From: Tenebrio molitor
Taxonomy: Eukaryota; Arthropoda; Insecta; Coleoptera; Tenebrionidae
DNA: 64,000 nucleotides
Direction of reading: 5' to 3'
Assembly (NCBI RefSeq): GCF_963966145.1
Contig: NC_091046.1
Location: forward strand, 15,438,001 to 15,502,000
This document shows, piece by piece, positions 27,301-33,680 of the stretch. The translations under genes and the position numbers were made by a program. The number at the start of each line of letters is the position of its first letter. Positions within the stretch are counted from its first letter, which is position 1. A model generated the notes under the pieces. It made no database searches. It was not told the origin of the DNA and worked only from the letters and a program-made list of their open reading frames with translations.

Positions 27301-30300
27301 CTTATACTCGTATGCTTTCATTTTTCTAATACATAATTGGATAATACAAAAGTTTTCTATCTACCTCTACTTTTGAGTACCTATTCCTTCTTTTCGTCAT
27401 GTAATTATTATGAAATAGTAGATGTTGTCCGTAAATGAGTAATTACTTGAATAAAATTAGTCTAGGTACTACTTCGTTTAAAGATATTACTTATTTGTTT
27501 TTATTATCGATGGTTGATAACGTCAACTCTTAATTCACTCAGATATTCGTGAACATTGAATATCATGGTATTGATCAAGTAATGCAATAAAAAATCATAT
27601 ACCTACTAGATAATAAAAAAATATCCGTTATTTTTCATTTATTTTACATCGTTATGTCTAAGTCGATCTTTAAATTAATTTTTAAGTGTTTCTTACATGC
27701 ATTTTACGGTAACTAATAGTTCTTACACTGTTTTTCTTTTGGTTTTCCTCTTTTCTCAATCGTATTTCACTATTTCTCAAAACTATTTCCTATCTCTATT
27801 AAATGTCAAAGTGACGTAAATATGAAATAGTTTTGAGAAATAGTGAAATACAAAAGAGGAAAACCAAAAGAAAAACACTGTACTTAAACAGAATTGATTA
27901 AACTGTGAATTGTCATATTATAGTTTATTGTTTAATACTATAGGTATATCAAATTGTCAAATGTCTTGAATAATAATTAACTGTAAGTACAGATGATGAT
28001 TTTAAACAATTTTTAACATGATGGAAAAGCTAAACGTGAAATATTTTTATTTAAATCTGTTGAAATCAGAACTAGTTACGTGTTGGTACTAATAACCAAA
28101 TTTTATAAGGATAATAAAAAAGTCATAAAATATTTATACCTCAAGCAAGGAACACAATTGATTTTATTACTTTTATTTTATGTGCACTTCAATAACTCAT
28201 CAATAGAAATTTTAGTACATGGGGGAATTTTTTTGTTTCTCAGTTAGAGAGGAAATCTTTGAAACATATACCTACAGTCTGACTTTGAGAGTTGTGCAGA
28301 TATTTTAACCTGAGATAGTACGTGTTAAAAGAAGACAAAATAACTCAAATTGCCTTATTCAAATGTTAATGGTTTACAAGAAAATCACTTACTTAAAATA
28401 GTGCCTTCAACTGATTCAGAAGATACAAAGGCTTAAACCAACAAAGAAAAAATACTGTAATTGTGAGTAAAAGCATGAAACGAAACATCGAAGAAGTTGC
28501 TCGAAATGCCTGCATCGTTTGTAATGCAAGCTTCAGTACGACGTGTCCAAGAAAGCCGAACTCGATTCAGAATTCCCGAATTTCCTGAGCGGCGTTTTGA
28601 ACGTAATAAGCCGATGCCCCAATCATGAAGGCATTACATATTTTTCATCGAATTGCTAGAGGAATTTCCTCAACTAATTCGGACAAAACTTCGTTTAAAA
28701 AAAGATAACTGTCTACATTCAAACGGCGCGGTAAAACATAGGGACCTACGAGGTGATTTTCAACAATCCCAACCAACACGTTAATTAAAATTACTCTCTT
28801 GAATTTCGCGAGGAATGTCTTATTTTGCAACTAAAATTCGATCTTCTCGTTGGCGGTAAGATCACGCTTATTCGTTTCGAAACGCCCGAAATCGCGAAGA
28901 TGCTGCACAATGTTCACAAGGGTTCGTGCATTGGGAATTATCCTTTGAAGCAACTTTTCACCGTAAATTTGCCGTGCTAGCTCTGAATATCCACGGGCGT
29001 CGCCATAGATCAAAAACCATATCGGTTTTCTCCAGGTTGGTGAAAGACATTTGTGATTTAAAGTGAGGTTAAGATTTATGTTCTTGTTAAAGTGACTTAA
29101 TTTTGAATTAAATGACAACAAAAAATATTATTGTTTTTGATCCATTTTTCATAAAATTTAGTGGCCCCCAAACTTTTTTTGCAAAAATTTTAGCTCCTTT
29201 TTCTCGAAAAATATCAACATTTGTATAAGGCGTTATTGGCTCAATCGTTACTTTTTCTGGGGTTCGATCGCAGGTTTAAATATCTGCACAACCTTTAAAG
29301 TCACCCTCTATTGCATGAACGTTCTTTTTTAATTAAAATCACATCGTACAAGTAATAATTTTAATAAATTAGTATCGTTTCTGTGATACTTTTTTATAAA
29401 TACTGTAGTAATGTAGTTGTGAATTTATTTGGGAATAAGTAGAAATCAATGGATATTATGAAATGATAAAGAACTTTTTCGTAACTAATTTTTAACGAAA
29501 AATTTAAACTACTATTTTTACAGCTGTTAAAAATTTAATAAAGAACCGCTGAAAAATGTTTCAATCGAAACTTATAAAAATAACATCCATATTTTATTGC
29601 AGAAGTTCTGATGGTAATGAAACAATTTTGTTTTCGTTGAAGCTACTAAATATATTGGTAAAACGTTTTAAATGTAACAATGTCAAATACATCCACAATA
29701 AACGAGAAGACTCAATTTAAAAATATTTTTAAATAACGTTAAAAAGTTAATTAAATTTTTGATTCAGAACTGAACAATTCCAGATTCAGTCACTAAACAT
29801 TTTTCCGAATTGTATCATTTTCTGTAGAAATTGCAAGTCGCAACGGTTGGTTAATTTTTAATCTAAATTTATTACTAAACGAGAATGTGAAAATATGGCA
29901 TACGCCAGATATTGAATTTTAATAACATGAAAGATTAAAAGCGAAATGGCAACACCCAATCGATAAATTAAGTTTCGTAAAAATGAGGTAGCCGGAGCTA
30001 ATATTTCAGAGAAGTAAAATTGGTTTTTAATATTCTGTTTTCAGTTATGGCTGCCTTATTTATATGGCAACTCAAATAGCGTCTGGCATGAAGTACTTGG
30101 AGTCTTTGCGGTACGTTCACAAGGACTTGGCGGCGAGGTGAGTTATTCCCTAATTACTTGTAAAGTGTTCCTTTATTATATATGCACCAGACTTTATTTA
30201 AATTGTCAAGTTATATTTCACATCACGTACAAAGAGTGTTTTCCATTACTTGGAAGTTAGCCGAGCCTTGTACTAATTAAAACGCCCTGAAAAATGAACA

Positions 30301-32651
30301 CCAACCCCTTCATTCCTCGGAATGTCTTGTCAAGCTGTCGCGTTGTTTATGCACATAAATATGTACTACAAATTGAAATCTTAATGGCGTCAAGATTGCG
30401 CCCTAATAACTGAATTTATCGTCATTTACATTTTACGATAGCGAGGAAATTTCATAAGTGCGGCCTCTTTAATTCGATCATTATAATATTAACTTTCTGG
30501 CGTTCTCCCCCAACTTTGGGGAAGTTTATCAATATTCGTATATCACATTATGATGCCTTTTTTCAAGACGTGACTCCTCGGCAATTGCTTAGTCAATGGC
30601 TTGCTAAACTTTCTCCTCCATTTAGTACCAAATTATTAAAGGAAGTTTTTGCAATGCATGTAAATTATCAGTCGAGTTTTTTTTTTATCAGAAACCATCA
30701 AGATATTCCCGTACCCACATTTTATGGGCTGAGGTTTGAAGGAAAAGTAGTTAACATTAAATGTAGCTTAGAGTGGTAATATCATATACAGAAATAGTAA
30801 TTAACGTTATAAGTCCGGGAACTCATAGTTTACAGTATGAGTGAGACGTTTAAGGACGAGGCGACGAAGGAGCCGAGTCTTGAAACTCGAAACGAATACT
30901 GTAAAAAGAGTTCACGGACGAATGTCGTTATGTATTTTATTTCATCCTGCCTCAAATTTCGTTTGAAAGAAACATTGAAATTAATTTCAAAATAATTTAA
31001 CAAATACTCCAAATCTAGTCACATTTTTGGAACATGATTAGCAACGGCTGTTTGGCAATTGTTTATTTTGTTGAAATAATTTTGTGCGTCAAAATGACTT
31101 TTAAAGCAAATACGCCAGAAATTGTAAGAAAATCTGCAGAAGCCTGTGCTGAATTAATACCTAGCAAGAGTAGCAAGTCTGGTGAAAGGTATCAAAAACA
31201 ATTCAGCCAGTTTTGTAAATGGAAATCAGAAAATAATGTGAAGAAAATTACCTACGGAAGAGGTTATGCTGGCTGGCCTATTTTTTAGATTTGGTTTAAA
31301 TGGTTGTATTATTTTATTTGTGAACTAACGTTTTTAGTCTGAGAAAGTAAGTGCATCATCTACTTTGTGGCCGAAATAGTTAAATTGTTAATTTGTATTT
31401 AGATCTAGTTTTGAATAAAACATTTCTTAAACCTGAATAATTGTTATTGCGATTTGTGCGATTGTTACTTTTGTGTTTCCAATAGCAACACTTAACCGGC
31501 GTCCGGCCGTTTTTTGCGTTTTCCCGGATTCAAACTGATGACGTAAAGTATTGAAATTTGACACAGGATGAAATAAAAAATACTTACTCGTAAATTCGGC
31601 TATAAGACATGTGGTTATAACATTAACAAAATTATTAAATTGTGACGATACGTTGATAATAAAATTATGAAATAATATCAAACTGCATAATTTATACGTA
31701 GATGTCATGTCCACACACTTTAACTTTACTTTTTTGATAATTTCAATATTTTCATTTCCATTTATTTAAATATAAAGATTAATTAATTTTTTACGCGGAA
31801 ACTAGTATCATACGCTGATTACAATTTTAAGATGTTGAATCTTTTTTCGCGTCTGTGGAAATAATTCTTTGGATATTTTTTTAATGTTAAAATCAATTTA
31901 TTGTCGTTCGTCTTCTTTCAGGATGAGCTCAAAAAAATTAGATTTGCCTGCAAAGACCCACGTAAAATTTTAAAAGCGTCTTCTTTAGTAAACAAGAAAC
32001 TAAGTATGTATGTCAATAATTAATGTTTTCAGAAACTGCTTGGTTGGGAGACGCTACGAAATCAAAGTCTCTGATCTTGGATCTTACCGTCGGATGTATA
32101 CTTCAGATTATTGTCAAATTGCCGAATCTCGGCCCTTGCCAGTTCGTTGGATGGCATGGGAAAGCGTGCTTCTAGTGAGTATCGTAAACGTTCCTCGCTT
32201 TTCCAATTTATTGGCGTGACGCAACTTATTTTCATATCCTTAATAACAATAATTTGTTGTAACGAAAATTGAAGCATATTCGTATTTAGGGTAAATTTTC
32301 AAGTAAGAGCGACGTATGGTCCTTCGCTGTCTTGTTGTGGGAAATAATGACGTACGCCAGGGAACAACCTTTCGAGGAGTTAAGCGACGATAAAGTTATA
32401 GAAAATGTCACTCATTTCTATCAGGATGACGGCAAACACGTATGTATTGTGCGAGAAGTCCTCTCAAAAAGCGATATGTAATACTTTATTGTTTGCAGGT
32501 CTTGCTGAGCACGCCAATCAATTGTCCTAAAGAGATATTCGATCTAATGTGCGAATGTTGGCAAAGAAATGAATCTGACAGGCCAAACTTCCGAGAGATC
32601 CATTTATTTCTACAGAGAAAAAACTTGGGTTACAATCCTGAGCTTCACTGA
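6193..32651 (+). CDS. Ddr: Discoidin domain receptor tyrosine kinase (DDR), 3' ten exons; predicted kinase-impaired
   Basis: DDRs are single-pass receptors for fibrillar collagen, with an extracellular discoidin and discoidin-like region and a cytoplasmic tyrosine kinase. Ten exons join in phase with GT-AG introns: 6193-6372, 10768-10907, 17286-17493, 17940-18256, 19039-19141, 22212-22869, 30045-30137, 32033-32174, 32290-32439, 32499-32651. The product shows DDR hallmarks: DGLLSY, TYDG, GLGQLVDG, GYEWVGW, LHHRIGRFLKLQ and WILLSEISF outside; one membrane helix; a Tyr- and Pro-rich juxtamembrane segment; a kinase with GDGPFG, HKDLAARN, DLG and RWMAWE. The beta-3 Lys is His (codon 22646-22648). 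The first exon starts mid-codon, so the 5' exons are upstream. No in-frame stop or broken splice site was found, which argues against a dead gene. Family assignment is firm; loss of catalysis is inferred. Confidence 0.93.
7527..7853. mobile_element. Mariner-type MITE, copy 1
   Basis: The ends form a terminal inverted repeat of about 35 bp beginning CAGGGTTATTCTAAATGATT, flanked by the target duplication TA. The interior has no transposase. A close copy lies at 12562-12889. It sits in the DDR intron after exon A. Confidence 0.85.
8037..8415. repeat. Inverted repeat in DDR intron
   Basis: Arms of roughly 50 bp face each other: an arm containing GAATTCAGTGATGTAACACA near 8062 and its near-complement before 8400. 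The spacer has no coding sequence. It may be the core of another foldback element whose outer ends have decayed. A TACAGGGTGGC word near 7862 could be a mariner-type end, but I could not find its partner. Confidence 0.6.
9130..9420 (-). pseudogene. Tc1/mariner-like transposase fragment (DDE region)
   Basis: The minus strand near 9295-9365 can be read as SDEA-type sequence: DEAEFRFD, an aromatic-rich stretch, then IWSNENP. This matches the second catalytic Asp region of DDE_3-type transposases in insects (DEAxFxLxGxVNxxNxRIWxxENP). Stops and frame changes follow, so this is a decayed fragment. No terminal repeats were identified around it. Confidence 0.5.
10768..10907 (+). CDS. Ddr: DDR exon B: discoidin-like domain
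   Basis: The acceptor is TGTTTAG and the donor CAG/GTAAAT. The first two bases complete a Gly codon, giving GYEWVGWRND, then MRFEFDKVRNF and LHTNN, all conserved DDR positions. The exon ends in phase 0. Two possible N-glycosylation sequons, NDT and NFS, are present. The exon lies in open DNA just upstream of a run of MITEs. Confidence 0.93.
11045..11400. mobile_element. TIR element (MITE), about 356 bp
   Basis: Left end CAGTCCATTCCATTTAAGAA and the reverse of the right end CAGTCTATTCCGTTTAAGTA form an inverted repeat of about 30 bp. TA flanks both sides (11043-11044 and 11401-11402). There is no coding sequence inside. The terminus resembles the ATTCATTTT-type ends seen at 35.9, 52 and 57 kb. 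Confidence 0.8.
11444..11656. mobile_element. TIR element (MITE), 213 bp
   Basis: The ends CAGTGGCGAGCACGGAATTT and CAGTGGGGAGCACGGAATTT (right end reversed) give an inverted repeat of about 28 bp, with TA on both sides. The TA at 11657-11658 also serves as the left flank of the next element, so the two abut exactly. Confidence 0.85.
11659..12049. mobile_element. TIR element (MITE), about 391 bp
   Basis: Left terminus CAGTGTGGAATAAAATGATT is matched in reverse at the right end, with pairing over about 45 bp and TA flanks at 11657-11658 and 12050-12051. It is non-coding. It lies directly between a 213 bp MITE and a palindromic repeat. Confidence 0.85.
12052..12320. repeat. Palindromic repeat family P, copy 1
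   Basis: Imperfect palindrome: GGATAATGATGGCTATTACT near 12067 pairs with a TAGCCATTATCC arm near 12160, around a CpG-rich core (CGTGAGG, CACGAGCCGC, ATCCGAG). A shared AT-rich tail with TTCATTATTAGACAAACTGA follows. Further copies lie at about 13073-13445 and 20370-20750. Confidence 0.75.
12562..12889. mobile_element. Mariner-type MITE, copy 2
   Basis: Same family as 7527-7853: terminus CAGGGTTATTCTAAATGATT, TA flanks at 12560-12561 and 12890-12891, and a very similar interior including a tract of repeated CTGTCACTGTC-like words. The copies differ by a few substitutions and small indels. Confidence 0.88.
13073..13445. repeat. Palindromic repeat family P, copy 2
   Basis: Contains the same paired arms as copy 1 (GATAATGTTGGCTATTACTC and its near-complement at about 13170), the same CACGAGCCGC core and the same tail. 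Its distal part, ending with GGCCGTGGGTAATGAATCCT and TTATCCAATGA, is shared with the copy at 20 kb. Confidence 0.75.
13893..13954. repeat. Strong hairpin (28 bp stem)
   Basis: GTCAAAAAGTTTCCTTGGAT... pairs almost perfectly with ...CCCAAGGAAACTTTTTGAC across a short loop. A third, direct partial copy of one arm follows at about 13958-13980. No coding content. Confidence 0.85.
14048..14158. repeat. Imperfect foldback with CpG-rich centre
   Basis: GATGATTGTTTTGTTGG pairs with CCCCAACAAAAAACAATCAT, and GAATGAGTTT pairs with AAACTCATTC. The centre TCTCGACCTGACGGTCTCGA is rich in CpG against an AT-rich background. It lies just upstream of a copy of repeat family H. Confidence 0.75.
14243..14455 (+). 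repeat. Repeat family H, partial copy
   Basis: Contains CACACGAACGAGTTGAATAC, TTTTGTTCGACGAG, GGCTCCAAATCGCTT, AAATTAGCTT and AAAATCCGTTCACA, ending GACAGTGCCGAATAAAAAA. The same order occurs at 63320-63590 and, inverted, at 21300-21745. The palindromic start of the unit is missing here. Confidence 0.8.
14457..14638. mobile_element. Harbinger-like MITE, 182 bp
   Basis: Left end GGGCCGTATCACGACACCGT is matched in reverse at the right end, where GGGCCGTATCACGACA is followed by a small insertion. A GGGCCGTAT terminus is typical of PIF/Harbinger MITEs. A 3 bp AAT may flank both sides, rather than the usual TAA/TTA, so the superfamily call is tentative. It is inserted at the end of the family H repeat. 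Confidence 0.65.
14794..15297 (+). mobile_element. Internally deleted Tc1-like transposon
   Basis: The terminal inverted repeat contains ATCGCGGCCATCCAAAAGTG at both ends and TA flanks at 14792-14793 and 15298-15299. At about 504 bp it is far shorter than the 1.3-1.6 kb of a full Tc1 element. It keeps only the start of the transposase gene, so it could move only with an enzyme supplied in trans. Confidence 0.85.
14921..15087 (+). pseudogene. Tc1 transposase DNA-binding (HTH) domain remnant
   Basis: From an ATG at about 14921 the sequence encodes a helix-turn-helix segment: LTPIQ, RAIAKLEENWSL and AAVAREL, then a basic stretch with GRWQENRL, and a stop after about 55 residues. This matches the paired-like N-terminal domain that binds Tc1 terminal repeats. 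All of the DDE catalytic domain is missing. A one-base frame irregularity near 14940 is possible by my count. Confidence 0.65.
15705..17152 (+). mobile_element. Jockey-type non-LTR retrotransposon, 5'-truncated
   Basis: An uninterrupted frame from about 15714 to 17045 (443 codons) encodes a reverse transcriptase C-terminal half: FRPISI, SPHQHGF, YTDFQKAFDQIDH, TSGVPQGSNLGP, LLFADDLKLF, then the thumb and a C-terminal region with LEKVQRKFLKF. The FADD box is the catalytic pair. The 5' end is cut just before FRPIS, so the endonuclease and the start of RT are missing, as expected for incomplete target-primed insertion. After the stop comes a short 3' UTR ending in (ATT)n at about 17129-17152. 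It lies in the DDR intron before exon C, in the same orientation as the gene. Lack of stops suggests it is young. Confidence 0.92.
17286..17493 (+). CDS. Ddr: DDR exon C: end of discoidin-like domain
   Basis: The acceptor is GATGCAG and the donor TCCG/GTAAGC; the exon starts in phase 0 and ends with one spare base. It encodes VFSHARAFFSVNG, LVLEHARNVTIKLHHR, RFLKLQLYFASRW and LLSEISFDS, closely following the end of the DDR discoidin-like domain. NVT is a potential glycosylation site. The exon starts only about 130 bp after the jockey tail. Confidence 0.93.
17940..18256 (+). CDS. Ddr: DDR exon D: extracellular stalk and transmembrane helix
   Basis: The acceptor is TTATTTCAG and the donor AAG/GTAAGA. 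The exon encodes a polar Ser/Thr-rich stalk with sequons NFT and NTT, then a hydrophobic segment of about 24 residues (starting YIGLVIGILTVV) followed by FRNQRFK, a basic stop-transfer sequence. This is the single membrane span of the receptor. It ends in phase 0. Confidence 0.9.
19039..19141 (+). CDS. Ddr: DDR exon E: cytoplasmic juxtamembrane segment
   Basis: The acceptor is TTGGTAG and the donor GCG/GTAAGT, giving 34 codons plus one base. It encodes a short polar segment with tyrosines in LYVET, LYARQ and PDYS. Together with the next exon it gives NSPDYSEVPDL, which resembles the Tyr-Ala/Ser-Glu-Ala-Asp motif of vertebrate DDR juxtamembrane regions. Such tyrosines serve as adaptor docking sites in the family. 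Confidence 0.85.
19771..20070. mobile_element. TIR element, about 300 bp
   Basis: GACCAAAATAAAATAGGACA near the left end pairs with its near-perfect reverse complement near 20040. The left terminus is CAGTCGTG after TA; the right terminus has lost its expected TGTA. No coding content. Confidence 0.7.
20370..20750. repeat. Palindromic repeat family P, copy 3
   Basis: Third copy with arms GATAATGATGGGTATTACTC and its complement near 20475, core GTCACGAGCCAC, tail with TTCATTATTAGACAAACTGA, and the distal GGCCGTGGGCAATGAATCCT segment. It shows a small deletion in the core relative to the other copies. Confidence 0.75.
21300..21745 (-). repeat. Repeat family H, one full copy and one partial copy in tandem
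   Basis: Read on the minus strand, a complete H unit (about 21300-21595) is preceded by a second partial unit (about 21598-21745). Both contain CAAATCGCTTAAAATC, AGCTTGACGTTT, AAAATCCGTT and GACAGTGT followed by a T-rich end. The full copy also carries the palindromic GTTTAAAACGCTCG-like core. An open frame at 21359-21649 is a by-product of this repeat. Confidence 0.8.
22212..22869 (+). CDS. Ddr: DDR exon F: proline-rich juxtamembrane segment and kinase N-lobe
   Basis: The acceptor is ATTCCAG and the donor GAG/GTAAAA; the exon gives 218 codons and ends with two spare bases. It begins EVPDLVCQEYTIPH, a DDR-like juxtamembrane Tyr motif. A long Pro-rich part follows (PKPPPVPPPP, LSPPPG), plausibly binding SH3, WW or EVH1 domains, then an acidic run DDCSDQDEDVV. 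The kinase N-lobe follows: GDGPFGDVHLCEV (glycine loop 22556-22573), FVVVHTLR, where His (22646-22648) replaces the ATP-anchoring Lys, FNKEVKAL with the alpha-C Glu (22688-22690), and NDPNIARLLGAC. The hinge region EYAPMGDLCQFL is normal for DDR. Confidence 0.93.
23399..23745. repeat. Inverted repeat plus hairpin in DDR intron
   Basis: GTCGGCTTTCTTTAGAAAC near 23410 pairs with GTTTCTAAAGAAAACCGAC near 23640. Directly after this, ACAATGTATCGATCGAAGAC pairs with its near-complement GAGATCGATACATTGTCC before 23735, making a separate hairpin. Probably decayed MITE material. Confidence 0.65.
23992..24416. mobile_element. Mariner-type MITE, 425 bp
   Basis: Left end CAGGGTGATTCATATAGTAT is matched by the reverse of the right end CAGGGTGATTCATATAGTTT, with TA at 23990-23991 and 24417-24418. 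Pairing extends over about 50 bp, including GGCAGATTCCGATC-like arms. Non-coding. Confidence 0.88.
24771..25172. repeat. Two adjoining inverted repeats with CpG-rich core
   Basis: TTTTTTCCACTACTAG (about 24772) pairs with CTAGTAGTGGAAAAAA (about 25040). Adjoining it, AATAGTATATAAACCACGGT and GTGAAGAAGT pair with the arms before 25170, around a core containing CCTTCGCGCC and CCTCGGGCTC. A small palindrome, AGGTTAATAATAA pairing with TTATTAACCT, lies near 24845. Confidence 0.7.
26118..26851. mobile_element. TIR element, about 734 bp
   Basis: ATTCAAAAAACTCCTGGACT near the left end pairs with the reverse of AGTCCAGATGTTTTTTGAAT near the right end. TATA is present at both termini. No transposase frame is visible inside. 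The terminus looks like a variant of the CATTCATTTT group. Confidence 0.7.
27727..27880. mobile_element. Hairpin MITE, 154 bp
   Basis: An almost complete palindrome: GTTTTTCTTTTGGTTTTCCT and ATTTCACTATTTCTCAAAAC are both matched in reverse on the right arm. TA flanks lie at 27725-27726 and 27881-27882. Only about 40 bp in the middle is unpaired. Confidence 0.85.
28275..29308 (-). mobile_element. Mariner-like transposon with decayed transposase
   Basis: The terminal arms share GGTTGTGCAGATATTT-type sequence, and TA flanks lie at 28273-28274 and 29309-29310. The minus strand keeps recognisable transposase pieces in order: an N-terminal helix-turn-helix (YGDARGYSELARQIYGEKLL, about 28900-29010), HLRDFGRFE, then a catalytic-domain piece NVLVGIVENHLVGPYVLP (about 28720-28780) with ELVEEIPLAIR, and a C-terminal HFEQLL-like end near 28500. 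Frame changes and a deletion remove the QQDGAPxH to DFFLWG block, so no active enzyme is encoded. It lies inside the DDR kinase intron, opposite to the gene. Confidence 0.85.
30045..30137 (+). CDS. Ddr: DDR exon G: kinase alpha-E and catalytic loop start
   Basis: The acceptor is GTTTTCAG and the donor GAG/GTGAGT. The first base completes a Ser codon. It encodes IYMATQIASGMKYLE then YVHKDLAAR. HKD (30118-30126) replaces the usual HRD: the catalytic Asp is kept and Arg becomes Lys, a conservative change. The last two bases begin the Arg codon finished by the next exon. Confidence 0.95.
30812..30926. repeat. Hairpin with CpG-rich core
   Basis: GTCCGGGAACTC and TTTACAGTAT pair with ATACTGTAAA and GAGTTCACGGAC. 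The core holds ACGAGGCGACGAAGGAGCCG, nearly the same word as in the hairpin at 59.9 kb. It lies about 170 bp upstream of the short ORF at 31097. Confidence 0.75.
31097..31288 (+). pseudogene. Short ORF resembling the N-terminus of a Crypton/KIAA1958-type tyrosine recombinase
   Basis: From the ATG at 31097 the frame encodes VRKSAEACAELIPSKSSKS, then ERYQKQFSQFCKWKSENNVK, and stops at 31288. This pattern (a Leu-Pro-x-Lys-Ser stretch, then RYxxxFxxFxxW) resembles the helical DNA-binding segment ahead of tyrosine recombinase domains in Crypton-type elements and related animal proteins. The catalytic domain is absent. It sits in a DDR intron. The resemblance is by eye and moderate; it could be another helical domain. 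Confidence 0.45.
32033..32174 (+). CDS. Ddr: DDR exon H: catalytic loop end and activation segment
   Basis: The acceptor is GTTTTCAG and the donor CTA/GTGAGT. It encodes RNCLVG, IKVSDLG (DLG at 32072-32080 in place of DFG), the activation loop RRMYTSDYCQI, and PVRWMAWESVLL. The DDR activation loop normally has a YxxxYY pattern; here it is YxxxYC, so the third tyrosine is lost. RWMAWE stands for the APE region, as in other DDRs. Confidence 0.95.
32290..32439 (+). CDS. Ddr: DDR exon I: kinase C-lobe
   Basis: The acceptor is CGTATTTAG and the donor CAC/GTATGT, giving exactly 50 codons. It encodes GKFSSKSDVWSFAVLLWEIM, then EQPFEELSDDKVIENV. DVWSF contains the structural Asp of helix F. The PFEELSDDKVIEN part is distinctive of DDR kinases. 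Confidence 0.95.
32499..32651 (+). CDS. Ddr: DDR exon J: kinase C-terminus and stop
   Basis: The acceptor is GTTTGCAG. It encodes LLSTPINCPKEIFDLMCECW, then RPNFREIHLFLQRKNL and ends with NPELH and TGA. CW and RP are the conserved end of tyrosine kinases. The protein stops shortly after the kinase domain, as DDRs do. Confidence 0.95.
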   Translation, partial: VLLSTPINCPKEIFDLMCECWQRNESDRPNFREIHLFLQRKNLGYNPELH

Positions 32652-33680
32652 CATCTGCTAATGATGTACATTATCGACAATAAATTGAAAGAATTGCGTG
32701 ATATATTCCACCTTTAAGTAGTGGCAAATCAGACTAGTAATACGTATTCTAAAAAGCTGTAAAATAATGTTAACGTTATATTATCCAAAGCATTTGTTAT
32801 TGCTAATACTAGTTATCACTCGCGCTTCATTGATAGTACGCTTAAACCTGCGTTTGTGCCTTCTACATTCTTCTACATCTCGTCTACACCACCACATATT
32901 TTTATTAGTCTCCGTGTCACTCATTTCAGGAACAACATAACTGACTTTGACCTTTTACCTTTTTACACAACCAAATCCCATTTATTGTGATAATATTTTT
33001 TAAGCATTTATGTCTCTTTATGTGCAATAGTATTAGATATTATCTGTCTTTTTTATGACGCAATAATTGTATCATTAGTGTATTGTTAAGTTGAGATTTT
33101 ATTTTTCTTTAAATTATCGTGACAGATATTGCTTGTTTCCACCTGCTTTCTTTAAAGAGAGTCGTATACTTAATAATGTATGCTAAATCTGTCAAATGCG
33201 GTTTCAAGTAAAACTATAAAAATCGAATTATACGATGTAAGCATAAATCTTTGCTTCCTTTTGTACAAAAAGAAAATGTTGTTTCCTTATAGGCCTAAAT
33301 ACAGCGTTAGAATTTTTAAATTTTTCTAATGGATATAGATTTTTAACTTACTTACATTTTTATTTTTTATAACCTGAAGTGTCTAGATTTGAAATAAAAC
33401 AGAAACTTTATCATTGACCGTATATCTAGCAGATTACATATTATAAAATCATAAAAATCTTTTAATAAATTATTATGAACTGCCTGTATTGTCGACTGAA
33501 TTAATAGTGCAAATAAATATTAAAACGCATTTCTTGTTCATATCATAATAGTATTAAGGTGTAAATATGTATGTAAAATTGTATTACTTTTGAGTTTTAT
33601 ACATTAATACGATTTATCATACACATTGTTTGTTGACACTGGTAAACTGGACCAATAAATATATTAAAACATGATAACGT
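32652..33680 (+). promoter_or_regulatory. DDR 3' UTR and candidate poly(A) signals
   Basis: AATAAA occurs about 28 bp after the stop (near 32679) and again near 33654, followed by a T-rich stretch. Either could end the transcript. AT-rich, no other feature seen. Confidence 0.5.

Noticed and set aside
31490..31530. GC-rich patch (CCGGCGTCCGGCCG) as a possible promoter or CpG island
   Set aside because: Too short and isolated; a similar word occurs near 36415, suggesting an old repeat.
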